From Achromobacter spanius (GTDB taxonomy: Bacteria > Pseudomonadota > Gammaproteobacteria > Burkholderiales > Burkholderiaceae_B), in assembly GCF_029637605.1 (NCBI RefSeq), contig NZ_CP121261.1:3844001-3908000 (forward strand): a DNA stretch of 64,000 nucleotides, read 5' to 3'. A program made the translations under genes and the position numbers. Positions 18,639 to 26,367 of this stretch are shown here, one piece after another (the stretch's first letter is position 1; the number at the start of each line of letters is the position of its first letter). The notes under the pieces are model-generated. The model saw only the letters and a list, made by a program, of their open reading frames with translations, did no database searches and was not told where the DNA came from.

Positions 18639-19913
18639 CTAACGGCGGGAGTCGCGGCCGGGGAACAGGCGCGGCATCCAGGCAAGCAGTTGCTTGCGGT
18701 CGTCGCCTTCGCTGCGGTTCAACGCAGCCAGCGGGCCGTGCAGATATTTTTGTGTCAGCCCGTGCGCCAGTTGTTCCAACACGGCTTCGGGCGATTCGCC
18801 GCGCGCCAGCAGGCGGCGGGCGCGCTCAAGTTCAGCGGCGCGGACGTCTTCGGCGGCCTGGTGCAGGTCGCGGATGACGGGCACCACTTCGCGGGACTGC
18901 ATCCAGTGCATGAAGCCCTGGACGCGGGTTTCGATAATGGCTTCGGCCTGCACCACGGCAGCGCGGCGCGCGTCGGTGCCGGTCTGCACCAGGCGGCCCA
19001 GGTCATCCACCGAATACAGGTAGACGTCGTCCAGGCGGCCGACTTCGGGTTCGATGTCGCGCGGCACGGCCAGGTCGATCATGACCATGGGGCGGTGGCG
19101 GCGCAGGCGCGTGGCCCGTTCCACCATCCCCAGACCGAGGATGGGCAGGGAGCTTGCCGTACAGGACACGATGACGTCGAATTCCGACAGGCGCTCGGTC
19201 AGGTCGGACAGCTTCATGGTGCTGGCCGAAAAACGGTTGGCCAGGATCTCGGCGCGCTCGGCCGTGCGGTTGGCCACGACCATGCTGCGCGGGCGTTGCG
19301 CCGCAAAGTGGGTGGCGCACAGTTCAATCATTTCGCCCGCGCCGATGAACAGCGTGCGGGCCTGATCCAGGTTGCCGAACACGCGCTCGGCCAGGCGGAC
19401 GGCGGCGGCAGCCATGGACACCGACTGCGCGCCGATGGCGGTTTGCGACCGCACTTCCTTGGCCACCGAGAACGTGCGCTGGAACATCTGGTGCAGCAAG
19501 GTGCCCAGCGACCCGGCTTCGCCGGCGGCGCGCACGGCGTCTTTCATCTGACCGACGATCTGGGTTTCACCCAGCACCATGGAATCCAGCCCGCTGGCCA
19601 CGCGGAAAGCGTGACGCACGGCGTCGTCTTGATGATGGCGGTACAGGTGTGGGCGCAGCGTGCCGGCGTCCAGGCGGTTGTGTTCAGCCAGCCAGGCGGG
19701 CAGTTGATCGGCAACGTGGCCGTCGGCTGCGCAATAGATTTCGGTGCGGTTACAGGTGGACAGGATGGCGGCTTCGCGAACGGAACCACCGAATGCCGAA
19801 CGCAGGCCTTCCAGCGCGGGCTTGACCAGATCGACGGGCATGGACACGCGCTCGCGAACCGAAACCGGCGCGGACGTGTGGTTCAGACCGAAGGCAAGGA
19901 CAGCTACCGACAT
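18639..19913 (-). CDS. hemA: Glutamyl-tRNA reductase
   Basis: First step of C5 tetrapyrrole synthesis, reducing glutamyl-tRNA to glutamate-1-semialdehyde with NADPH. Of 424 residues, [13 protein letters not shown] is the N-terminal substrate-binding block, [10 protein letters not shown] carries the catalytic cysteine, GETQIVGQ and the Rossmann G-A-G-E-M follow. The start [12 protein letters not shown] at 19913 is preferred over a GTG at 19937 because family proteins begin there and a TATAAT -10 box on this strand (19952-19957) would leave almost no leader for the GTG. Confidence 0.93.
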   Translation of the reverse strand: MSVAVLAFGLNHTSAPVSVRERVSMPVDLVKPALEGLRSAFGGSVREAAILSTCNRTEIYCAADGHVADQLPAWLAEHNRLDAGTLRPHLYRHHQDDAVRHAFRVASGLDSMVLGETQIVGQMKDAVRAAGEAGSLGTLLHQMFQRTFSVAKEVRSQTAIGAQSVSMAAAAVRLAERVFGNLDQARTLFIGAGEMIELCATHFAAQRPRSMVVANRTAERAEILANRFSASTMKLSDLTERLSEFDVIVSCTASSLPILGLGMVERATRLRRHRPMVMIDLAVPRDIEPEVGRLDDVYLYSVDDLGRLVQTGTDARRAAVVQAEAIIETRVQGFMHWMQSREVVPVIRDLHQAAEDVRAAELERARRLLARGESPEAVLEQLAHGLTQKYLHGPLAALNRSEGDDRKQLLAWMPRLFPGRDSRR

Positions 19914-19951
19914 GGAGGATGCGTAAAAGACTGCCACGAAATAACTGAAAG

Positions 19952-19957
19952 ATTATA
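19952..19957 (-). promoter_or_regulatory. hemA -10 box (TATAAT)
   Basis: A perfect TATAAT reads on the minus strand 38 bases upstream of the hemA ATG. No good -35 hexamer is seen at 17 bp spacing. Confidence 0.5.
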
Positions 19958-20131
19958 CCCCTGCGGGTTATCCCCAGCGCAGTTCCGCCCCCGGCCGCGA
20001 CGCTGCGTCGCACCTATTCGTGCCATTCACCCAACAGTCAGGGCGCAAACCGGGGCGGAAAAATAGTTGGCGATCTGGCCCCGCCTTGCTGGCGTGGGCC
20101 AAAAAAATTGTGTATAGTTGCGGACTTCGTT

Positions 20132-20207
20132 GGCCTGGTAGCTCAGTCGGTAGAGCAGAGGATTGAAAATCCTTGTGTCGGTGGTTCGATTCCGCCCCAG
20201 GCCACCA
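20132..20207 (+). tRNA. tRNA-Phe (GAA), copy 1
   Basis: A 76-base cloverleaf: acceptor GGCCTGG pairs with CCAGGCC, D-arm GCTC..GAGC, anticodon loop TTGAAAA with GAA, T-arm GGTTCGATTCC, encoded CCA at 20205-20207. TATAGT at 20113 may be its -10 box. Identical to the copy at 20294. Confidence 0.97.
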
Positions 20208-20251
20208 AAAGAATTATTGGGATTGCGGTAGCAATATCAAGTCCCAAAAAG

Positions 20252-20277
20252 AGCCCAGCCGCCGCGCTGGGCTTTTT
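20252..20277 (+). terminator. Terminator after tRNA-Phe copy 1
   Basis: AGCCCAGC pairs with GCTGGGCT across a six-base loop and is followed by a T-run (20273-20277), so each tRNA copy can be an independent transcription unit. Confidence 0.85.
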
Positions 20278-20293
20278 GCACCGTGTACGTGTT

Positions 20294-20369
20294 GGCCTGG
20301 TAGCTCAGTCGGTAGAGCAGAGGATTGAAAATCCTTGTGTCGGTGGTTCGATTCCGCCCCAGGCCACCA
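20294..20369 (+). tRNA. tRNA-Phe (GAA), copy 2
   Basis: Identical in all 76 bases to copy 1, exactly 162 bp downstream. The identity extends a few bases on each side (GTT before, AAAAGA after). Encoded CCA at 20367-20369. Confidence 0.97.
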
Positions 20370-20385
20370 AAAGATTCAAGCATTG

Positions 20386-20409
20386 AGCCCCGCCTTGGCG
20401 GGGCTTTTT
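20386..20409 (+). terminator. Terminator after tRNA-Phe copy 2
   Basis: AGCCCCGCC pairs with GGCGGGGCT around a two-base loop and is followed by TTTT. Different in sequence from the terminator of copy 1. Confidence 0.85.
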
Positions 20410-20442
20410 GCGTTTGGCTGTCAGTTTTCTAAAATCTCGTGC

Positions 20443-21807
20443 TTACTGCGGCCGGCCGTCGTCAATCCAGGCTTGCGTCACGCTCAGCGTGAGCCGGTAG
20501 CGCGCGTAGTTGAATACCTCCAACTTCTTCAGGTCATCCAGCAGCATTGCCTGAAAGCCAGGCGCCGCGCTCTCAGTGAGGCCGAGCGCTTCAACAGCGG
20601 CCTGCACGGACCTTCTGTCCCGAACCACCAAGCCGATGGCGTCATTCAGGCTCTCGCGGTAACGCAGTCGCAGCGGGTTCGGTTTGCCCCGCGATTCCAT
20701 CACCACGGCATACTTCTTCTGCGAGCGACGGTACGTCCAGGCAAACAGCTCCACCGCGAGCGCAACATCCAGGAACTCGTACACACCCAGCATCGCGCGC
20801 GCGTAATCGTGCGGGTCGACGTCCAGGAACGAGAGCGGCGAGCAGTTGTAAAGCATCAGCGGAATGTTCGCTGCCAGCCGGCCGGTGCGCTTGTTGCCAT
20901 CCTCAAACGGCTGCAGGTATGCCAGGTTGACCCAGAGGAAGAAGGCTGCCTCGACCGGATTCTTGATGTGCCTGGCCTTGTGCAAGATGGCCTCCAACAT
21001 TTCTTCGAGAATTGCCGGCACCTGGGTGGGCACATAGACGGTGTCGCTGATGTTGACCACTTTCTGTCGGATAGCCCCAAGCCCGTTACTGTCAGCAAGC
21101 AGGTCCTGCATGAGCACTGCGTGCAGATTTCTGACGACCGCGGTCGAGAGGCCCTGAAGCGGAACCGCTTCCACAAGGAACTCGATAGCTGCTTTGTGAT
21201 TAAGCAGCATCACCGCGTTCGCATCATCGCCGGCAGTCCCTTTCTTGAACAGTTCCTCGGTAGCCAGCATGGTGTAGGGGTTGCCCTCCAATCGAGAGGA
21301 CGACCAGGATAAGTCAATAAGCAGTTGCTCCAGTACCTCGCGGGCGTAGGTTCCGGCCGGCAGTTGCTCTTTCATGCTCCCTGAGCGATACAACTCTTCA
21401 GCCAAGGATTTCGGCACCAACCAGCTCTCGTTGGGCACGTAGCTATCGACAAACTCGCGCCGGTACGTCACCGGGTCGCGCGCGGCGAGGGGCACGTCGA
21501 GTTTCTTGTTCAACTCAACCGCGGCAGCCGACCAAGTCGGATGCAGGCGGACCTCAAGTTCGGGCGGCAGCTCGGTGACGGCCGGTTTTTCGGTAGCCGC
21601 TGCGTCCGTTAGCCGATAGCGGGTTGCCCGCGCTTGGCCGCTGCGTGTGAGTTGCCCACCAGCGCACAGCGCATCGAGATGTCGCCGCACGGTGGCCGAG
21701 CTGCCTTGCGTCGCAAAGATGATGTCGGTGGAGGAGACCTCCTGCTGCCCGGCCGCAGCCAAGTGCCGGATAGCATCCAGGACTGATTTCGGGGTCACTT
21801 TGCTCAT
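20443..21807 (-). CDS. Fic-family protein with N-terminal wHTH
   Basis: Protein of 454 residues. Residues 1-70 look like a winged helix (STDIIFATQGSSATVRRHLDAL). A helical linker follows, then an inhibitory-type motif S170-S-R-L-E174-G-N, then the Fic core. Canonical Fic AMP-transferases have H-P-F-x-x-G-N-G-R; here it reads L-Q299-P-F-E-D-G-N-K-R-T-G-R, so the catalytic His is Gln. Such Q-P-F variants form a known branch and may lack AMP-transfer or do different chemistry. The 86 bases before its start hold six copies of one motif, suggesting autoregulation through the wHTH. It stands next to duplicated tRNA genes, as accessory genes often do. Confidence 0.8.
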   Translation of the reverse strand: MSKVTPKSVLDAIRHLAAAGQQEVSSTDIIFATQGSSATVRRHLDALCAGGQLTRSGQARATRYRLTDAAATEKPAVTELPPELEVRLHPTWSAAAVELNKKLDVPLAARDPVTYRREFVDSYVPNESWLVPKSLAEELYRSGSMKEQLPAGTYAREVLEQLLIDLSWSSSRLEGNPYTMLATEELFKKGTAGDDANAVMLLNHKAAIEFLVEAVPLQGLSTAVVRNLHAVLMQDLLADSNGLGAIRQKVVNISDTVYVPTQVPAILEEMLEAILHKARHIKNPVEAAFFLWVNLAYLQPFEDGNKRTGRLAANIPLMLYNCSPLSFLDVDPHDYARAMLGVYEFLDVALAVELFAWTYRRSQKKYAVVMESRGKPNPLRLRYRESLNDAIGLVVRDRRSVQAAVEALGLTESAAPGFQAMLLDDLKKLEVFNYARYRLTLSVTQAWIDDGRPQ

Positions 21808-21810
21808 GGT

Positions 21811-21893
21811 TATCTGCTCAGTATCTGCTCAGGACAGTAGTATCTGCCCAGTATCTGCTCATTAATGAGCAAATACTACCCTCTGAGCAGATA
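21811..21893. promoter_or_regulatory. Operator array: six TATCTGCTCA-type sites upstream of fic
   Basis: Forward copies start at 21811, 21822, 21841 (TATCTGCCCA) and 21852; inverted copies are TGAGCAAATA at 21866-21875 and TGAGCAGATA at 21884-21893. The forward copies come as two pairs with 11-bp internal spacing, repeated 30 bp apart. One forward and one inverted copy form the perfect palindrome TGCTCATTAATGAGCA (21856-21871). The array begins 4 bases before the fic start codon. Confidence 0.85.
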
Positions 21894-22019
21894 GTTCACG
21901 ATTTTGAGCGGCTGGCGGTATGGGTGGAGGCGCTTGCCTTGGTCCGTGTACCGCTCACGACCTTTGGCCAGTCGCTCGTAGCCGCCACTCAACAACTGCT
22001 CGCGCAAGCGAGCAAAAAC
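21876..22019 (-). pseudogene. Possible coding remnant upstream of fic
   Basis: On the minus strand an open stretch of 47 codons from a stop at about 22023 to a TAG at 21876-21878 reads F-A-R-L-R-E-Q-L-L-S-G-G-Y-E-R-L-A-K-G and onwards to N-Y-L-L-R-G, with mostly G/C third positions. It has no start codon and its end overlaps the fic operator array. I do not recognise the family. It could be the tail of a decayed gene or chance. Confidence 0.25.
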
Positions 22020-22079
22020 CGTCTATATCGTCCGGATTCGACCTAAGCGACGAACCCTAGAGCGGGTTAACATTGCCTC

Positions 22080-22154
22080 TGCTCCGGGGTGCACGCCAGT
22101 GCTGAGAATCAAACCCGCGAACTTGACCCGGTTCATGCCGGCGTAAGAAGAGCA
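22080..22154 (+). promoter_or_regulatory. TPP riboswitch (THI element)
   Basis: The conserved core is present in order: CGGGGTGC (22085-22092), GCTGAGA (22101-22107), ACCCG (22113-22117), GAACTTGA, then GGTTCATGCC and GGCGTAAG. P1 can form between TGCTC (22080-22084) and GAGCA (22150-22154). This matches the thiamin-pyrophosphate-sensing aptamer that shuts down thiamin genes. It lies 77 bases upstream of the ATG at 22231, on the same strand as the six-gene operon. The expression platform is GC-rich and I cannot resolve a clear terminator, so translational control is as likely. Confidence 0.92.
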
Positions 22155-22230
22155 TTCGCCCTGCCGCGCCTTTGCGCCGCTTGTGCGGGCGGGCTTCGGA
22201 GCTTCCCTGTATTGGAATCAACGAACGCCC

Positions 22231-23313
22231 ATGAACAACGCCGCCCCGCCCGTCGCGGAACTCCTCGAATTCATTGCCCAGGACGGCTGCACCGACGCGC
22301 AGTTTGATCAACTTGCGCTGCGGCTGTTTGCGTATCAGTACGGTGCCAACGCCCCCTACCGCAGCTTCTGCCAGCGCCGGGGCGCCACGGTGCGCAATGT
22401 GAAGACCTGGAGCGACATTCCCGCCGTGCCCATCGACGCCTTCAAGGCGATGGAACTGCGCTGTGAGCCGCCCCGCCCCGGCGAGCGCGTCTTCATGACC
22501 AGCGGCACGACACGCGCCGATATGCGTGGGCGCCACTTTCATCCGCACCTGGACGTCTACGACCTGTCCATGACGCGCAACTTCGCCGCCCGCGTCATGC
22601 GGGGCACGCCGCGCTTGCCCATGGGCATCTTGTTCCCGGACGAAGCGGCCATGCCGAATTCGTCGCTGGCGCATTATCTGGCGCTGGCCAAGACCGCGTT
22701 TGGCACCGACGACAGCCGCTACTTCATGTCGCCGCAGGGCATTGATCTTGACGGCTTGTGGCACCGCCTGGAAGCCGCCGAGCGCGATGGCGAGCCCTAC
22801 GCCCTGCTGGGCGCCAGCTTCAGCTTCGTGCATGTGATCGACGCGCTGCGCAAGGCAGGCCGAACGTTCCGCCTGCCGCCGGGCAGCCGGATCCTGGACA
22901 CCGGCGGCTACAAGGGCCAGTCGCGCGAATTGCCGCTGGACACGTTCTATTCAGAACTGTCCGACCTGCTGGGCGTGCCGCGCGCGCTGTGCATCAACAT
23001 GTACGGCATGACCGAACTCAGCACGCAGTTCTATGACGACGGCAACGCCAGCGTTCCTTCCGTGAAATCGGGGCCGCACTGGATTCGCTCGCGCCTGGTG
23101 GACCCGGCCACGGGGCGCACGGTGCCGGCTGGCGAACGCGGCATCCTGGCGCACTGCGACCTGGGCAACTTCAATTCCGTCAGCACCATCCTCACCGAAG
23201 ACGTGGGCGAACCCGCCAACGGCGGCTTTCTCTTGCTGGGCCGCGCCGAGGGCGCACAGGCCAAGGGCTGCTCGCTGGCGGTCGAAGAATTCATTCAGTC
23301 GACGCGGCCATGA
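22231..23313 (+). CDS. LuxE-like acyl-protein synthetase (carboxylate-activating enzyme)
   Basis: Adenylating enzyme of 360 residues related to LuxE of fatty-acid reductase complexes: it activates a carboxylate with ATP and passes the acyl group to a cysteine. Seen: the nucleotide loop FMTSGTTRADMRG (SGTT at 91-94), GASFSFVHVIDAL, LDTGGYKGQSRELP, NMYGMTELSTQFYD, and a C-terminal G-R-A-E-G-A-Q-A-K-G-C347-S-L-A-V-E-E, where C347 fits the acyl-accepting cysteine of LuxE. The start at 22231 begins the fold; a GTG at 22183 is an alternative. It is first in the TPP-riboswitch operon and overlaps the LuxC-like gene by ATGA. No luxAB is present, so bioluminescence is not implied. Confidence 0.85.
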   Translation: MNNAAPPVAELLEFIAQDGCTDAQFDQLALRLFAYQYGANAPYRSFCQRRGATVRNVKTWSDIPAVPIDAFKAMELRCEPPRPGERVFMTSGTTRADMRGRHFHPHLDVYDLSMTRNFAARVMRGTPRLPMGILFPDEAAMPNSSLAHYLALAKTAFGTDDSRYFMSPQGIDLDGLWHRLEAAERDGEPYALLGASFSFVHVIDALRKAGRTFRLPPGSRILDTGGYKGQSRELPLDTFYSELSDLLGVPRALCINMYGMTELSTQFYDDGNASVPSVKSGPHWIRSRLVDPATGRTVPAGERGILAHCDLGNFNSVSTILTEDVGEPANGGFLLLGRAEGAQAKGCSLAVEEFIQSTRP

Positions 23314-24770
23314 ACGTGCAACGGGTCGAAGCGGGCTATCTGCCGGGGCTGGCTTCGGCCGACGTCCAATGGCAGACGCTGCCCTTCGAGCAGGACGGAC
23401 GGCGCGTCGACGTCGCCGTGCCGGTGCTGACCGCCCCGCAGATGCAGGTGCTGGCCCAGCGCGTCCAACAGGCCAGCGCGCGGCATCTGAAGACGATGAC
23501 GGTGTCGGAAATCATCGACGTCATCGACCGCGCCATCGCTCGTCTGCTGGATCCCAACGACCCATACCGGCAACAAGCCGACGCGCTGCTGCCGATTATC
23601 AGCGGCTACGACGCGCAGATGGTGCGGCTGGGCCTCACCGGCTTTTTCAAGACGTTCCGCGCGCCGCAACTGCACCGCTTTGTGGCCGAGGACTTCGCCA
23701 ACCCCAAGGTGCTGGACGGCTTTCAGCCTGCGCCGAAAGGCGGCGCGGTGCGCGCCCATGGCCCGCAATTGCTGGTGCATAGCTGGGCGGGCAACGTGCC
23801 CGCGCTGGCGTTGTGGAGCCTGATCTGCGGGCTGCTGGTGAAGGCGGGCAATATCGGCAAGCTGCCCAGCGCCGAGCCGCTGTTTGCCGGCTGGTTCGCG
23901 CGCCTGCTGGCCGAGGTGCACCCGCCGCTGGCCGACTGCCTGGCCGTGGTCTGGTGGCGCGGCGCGGGTGATGAAGACGCCGCCGCGCTCTATGCGCAGG
24001 CGGATACAGTGGTGGCTTACGGCGGCAACGACGCGCTGCACGCCATTCAGCAACGCCTGCCCGTCACCACACGCTTTCTGGCGCATGGCCACAAGCTGGG
24101 CTTTGGCGTGGTCAGCGCGGCGGCGCTGGATGCGCAGAAGGCGCCCGCTTTGGCGCGCCGCGCGGCCTGGGATGTAATGCGTTACGACCAGCAAGGCTGT
24201 TACTCGCCGCAGGTTTTCTACGTGCAGCGCGGCGGCCCCGTATCGCCGCGCGACTTTGCCGGATATCTGGCGGGCGAGCTGAACAATCTGCAACGCCGCT
24301 TCCCGCGCCGCGCCCTGGATCTGGCCGAATCCGCCGCGGTTGCCAAGTGGCGGCAGGCCATCGAATGGCAGTTGCCGGCCGACGGCGCCAACACACTGAT
24401 CGGCGCCCCCGACGCAGCCTGGAGCGTCTCATACACCGATGCCGCCGCGCCGCTTGCGCCCACGGCCCTGCAACGCAGCATCGTGGTGGCCGGCATCGAC
24501 ACGCTGGATGACGTGGCACCGCTGGTAGCCGCGCACAGCCGCTATCTGCAAACGGCGGGCGTGGCGGCCTCGCCCGAAGAACTCTACCGCCTGGCCGACC
24601 AACTGGGCGCGGCGGGCGTCACCCGCATCAGCGCTATCGGCGCGATGAGCGTGCCCGAAGCCGGCTGGCATCACGACGGCCGCTTCAACCTGCTGGACCT
24701 GGTTCGCATGACCGAAATCGAGCAATCCGCCGAAGCCGCCGCCGACCCCTACGCGTCGTACGAACCATGA
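23310..24770 (+). CDS. LuxC-like acyl-CoA/acyl-enzyme reductase
   Basis: Aldehyde-dehydrogenase-fold reductase of 486 residues of the LuxC family, which takes an acyl group from LuxE or CoA and reduces it to the aldehyde with NAD(P)H. The catalytic cysteine is C297 in RYDQQGCYSPQ, the hallmark LuxC segment. Cofactor-side blocks are HSWAGNVPALALWSLICGLLVKAGNIGKLPSAEP and VVAYGGNDALHAI. With the LuxE-like protein it would form a carboxylic acid reductase. It overlaps both neighbours by ATGA. Under the TPP riboswitch the substrate is more likely a thiamin-related acid than a fatty acid (inference). Confidence 0.87.
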   Translation: MNVQRVEAGYLPGLASADVQWQTLPFEQDGRRVDVAVPVLTAPQMQVLAQRVQQASARHLKTMTVSEIIDVIDRAIARLLDPNDPYRQQADALLPIISGYDAQMVRLGLTGFFKTFRAPQLHRFVAEDFANPKVLDGFQPAPKGGAVRAHGPQLLVHSWAGNVPALALWSLICGLLVKAGNIGKLPSAEPLFAGWFARLLAEVHPPLADCLAVVWWRGAGDEDAAALYAQADTVVAYGGNDALHAIQQRLPVTTRFLAHGHKLGFGVVSAAALDAQKAPALARRAAWDVMRYDQQGCYSPQVFYVQRGGPVSPRDFAGYLAGELNNLQRRFPRRALDLAESAAVAKWRQAIEWQLPADGANTLIGAPDAAWSVSYTDAAAPLAPTALQRSIVVAGIDTLDDVAPLVAAHSRYLQTAGVAASPEELYRLADQLGAAGVTRISAIGAMSVPEAGWHHDGRFNLLDLVRMTEIEQSAEAAADPYASYEP

Positions 24771-25531
24771 TTGCGGACCCGTCCCTGCCCTTTCTTCACA
24801 TCGAAGGGGTGGTCTACACCTACCCCGGCCGCGCGCCCATCGTGAACGGCATCGACTGGCGCCTGCAAGCCGGCGGCTTTCATTGCCTGGTTGGTCGCAG
24901 CGGCTGCGGCAAGACGACGCTGCTGAAACTGGCCGCCGGCCTGCTCACGCCGCAGTCCGGCCGCGTCGTGCTGCAAGACGGCACGCCCGCCGCGCCCGGC
25001 CCGCAACTGGGATACGTCTTTCAAGCGCCCACGCTGCTGGAATGGCAACGCGTGATCGACAACGTGCTGCTGCCCGTGTCACTGCAACGCCGGCCACTGC
25101 CGGAAGACCTGGAACGCGCGCACGGCTTGCTGGCCATGCTGGGGCTGTCCGACCATGCACAACACTATCCTCGCCAACTATCCGGTGGCCAACAAAGCCG
25201 CGTCGCGCTGGCGCGGGCCTTGATTCTTGAGCCGGCCTTGCTGTTGCTGGACGAACCTTTTGCCGCGCTGGACGCCATCACGCGCGGCGAGCTGCAAGAC
25301 GACCTGCTGCGCATGTGCCGCCTGCGCAATACCACCGTGCTGTTCGTCACCCACGACATCAGCGAAGCGGTGTACCTGGGCGACCGTGTCGCGGTAATGC
25401 ACCAGGGCGGCATGCTGGCCGACCTGCCGGTGGACCTGCCCGCGCCGCGCACGCAGGCCATGCGCCATGGCGCGGCGTTCAATGCGACCTGCGCGCAGGT
25501 ATTTGAATTCATGAACGAGGCGCGCCGATGA
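24767..25531 (+). CDS. ABC transporter ATP-binding protein (THI5/nitrate/sulfonate type)
   Basis: Cytoplasmic ATPase of 254 residues. Walker A is GRSGCGKTT at 43-51, the Q-loop FQAPTLLEWQRVIDNV, signature LSGGQQSRVALARAL, Walker B LLLLDEPFAALD and switch H in FVTHDISEAVYLGDRV. The pattern matches ThiZ/SsuB/TauB ATPases. ATGA overlaps on both sides couple it to the LuxC-like and permease genes, tying transport and reduction into one unit. Confidence 0.92.
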   Translation: MIADPSLPFLHIEGVVYTYPGRAPIVNGIDWRLQAGGFHCLVGRSGCGKTTLLKLAAGLLTPQSGRVVLQDGTPAAPGPQLGYVFQAPTLLEWQRVIDNVLLPVSLQRRPLPEDLERAHGLLAMLGLSDHAQHYPRQLSGGQQSRVALARALILEPALLLLDEPFAALDAITRGELQDDLLRMCRLRNTTVLFVTHDISEAVYLGDRVAVMHQGGMLADLPVDLPAPRTQAMRHGAAFNATCAQVFEFMNEARR

Positions 25532-26367
25532 AGCCGACCGCCACCAAAGCGGCAGCCCAAGCCGCCAATAAAGCCGATGTTGAGGCCGCTGCTAAAGCCG
25601 CCCCCCACGCCACCATCAAGCCCCGCCTGCTTGCCCTGGCGCTGCTGGTACTGCTGCTGGCCGCCTGGGAAATCACCGTGCGGCAGGTGGGGATATCGGC
25701 ACTGGTGCTGCCCGCCCCCTCGGCCGTGGCGAAGACGTTGTGGACCAGTCTTGCCACCGGCTACCTCTGGCCCCACATCGGCGCAACGCTTGCCGAGATG
25801 CTGCTGGGCCTGGCGATCGGCGGCGCGGCGGGGCTGGGCATCGGCGTGGCGCTGGCGGAATCCGCCTTGCTGGACCGCGTGCTCAAGCCCTATGTCATCG
25901 TCAGCCAGGTTGTCCCCAAGCTGGCGCTCGCACCGCTGTTCGTGGTGTGGTTCGGCTTCGGCATGGCGCCCACCGTGGTCATGACCGCGCTGATCTGCTT
26001 CTTTCCCTTGATGGAAAACACCCTGACCGCCCTGCGGCAGGTCGACCCGAACCGGCTGCAACTGTTCCGCATGCTGGGCGCTACGCGCACACAGACCTTG
26101 TTGCGCCTGAAGCTGCCCGCCGGCCTGCCGGGCATCCTGGCCGGGCTGCGCGTGGCGTTGGTGCTGGCGCTGGTGGGCGCCGTGGTGGGTGAATTCATCG
26201 GCGCCAGCCGGGGGCTGGGCGCGGTCATCATCGCCGCGCAAGGCATGATGGACACGCCCCTGATGTTCGCCGCGCTGGCCGCCATCGCCGTCATCGGGCG
26301 GCTGGGCTATCAGGCCACGCTGCTGCTGGAACGGCGCCTGCTGCGCCCCTATGCCGATCAATCATGA
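25528..26367 (+). CDS. ABC transporter permease (ThiX/SsuC-like)
   Basis: Inner-membrane permease of 279 residues with about six helices. An unusual Ala/Lys-rich N-terminal tail (about 25 residues, AAAKAAPHATIKPR) precedes the first helix. The ATPase-contact EAA loop is MLGATRTQTLLRLKLPAGLPGILAGLRVAL, followed by GEFIGASRGLGAVI. It forms one importer with the flanking ATPase and binding protein. Confidence 0.9.
   Translation: MKPTATKAAAQAANKADVEAAAKAAPHATIKPRLLALALLVLLLAAWEITVRQVGISALVLPAPSAVAKTLWTSLATGYLWPHIGATLAEMLLGLAIGGAAGLGIGVALAESALLDRVLKPYVIVSQVVPKLALAPLFVVWFGFGMAPTVVMTALICFFPLMENTLTALRQVDPNRLQLFRMLGATRTQTLLRLKLPAGLPGILAGLRVALVLALVGAVVGEFIGASRGLGAVIIAAQGMMDTPLMFAALAAIAVIGRLGYQATLLLERRLLRPYADQS

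Noticed and set aside
20108..20386. 92-codon open frame reading VGLVAQSVEQRIENPCVGGSIPPQATK twice
   Set aside because: It is a translation through the two tRNA-Phe genes, a well-known annotation artefact.
21997..22014. Hairpin TGCTCGC-GCAA-GCGAGCA considered as a terminator
   Set aside because: The stem is perfect, but neither strand has a following T-run; it lies within the possible coding remnant and has no clear role.
22231..24770. LuxE/LuxC genes read as a bioluminescence operon
   Set aside because: No luxA, luxB or luxD is present and the operon is led by a TPP riboswitch and continues with a THI5-type transporter.
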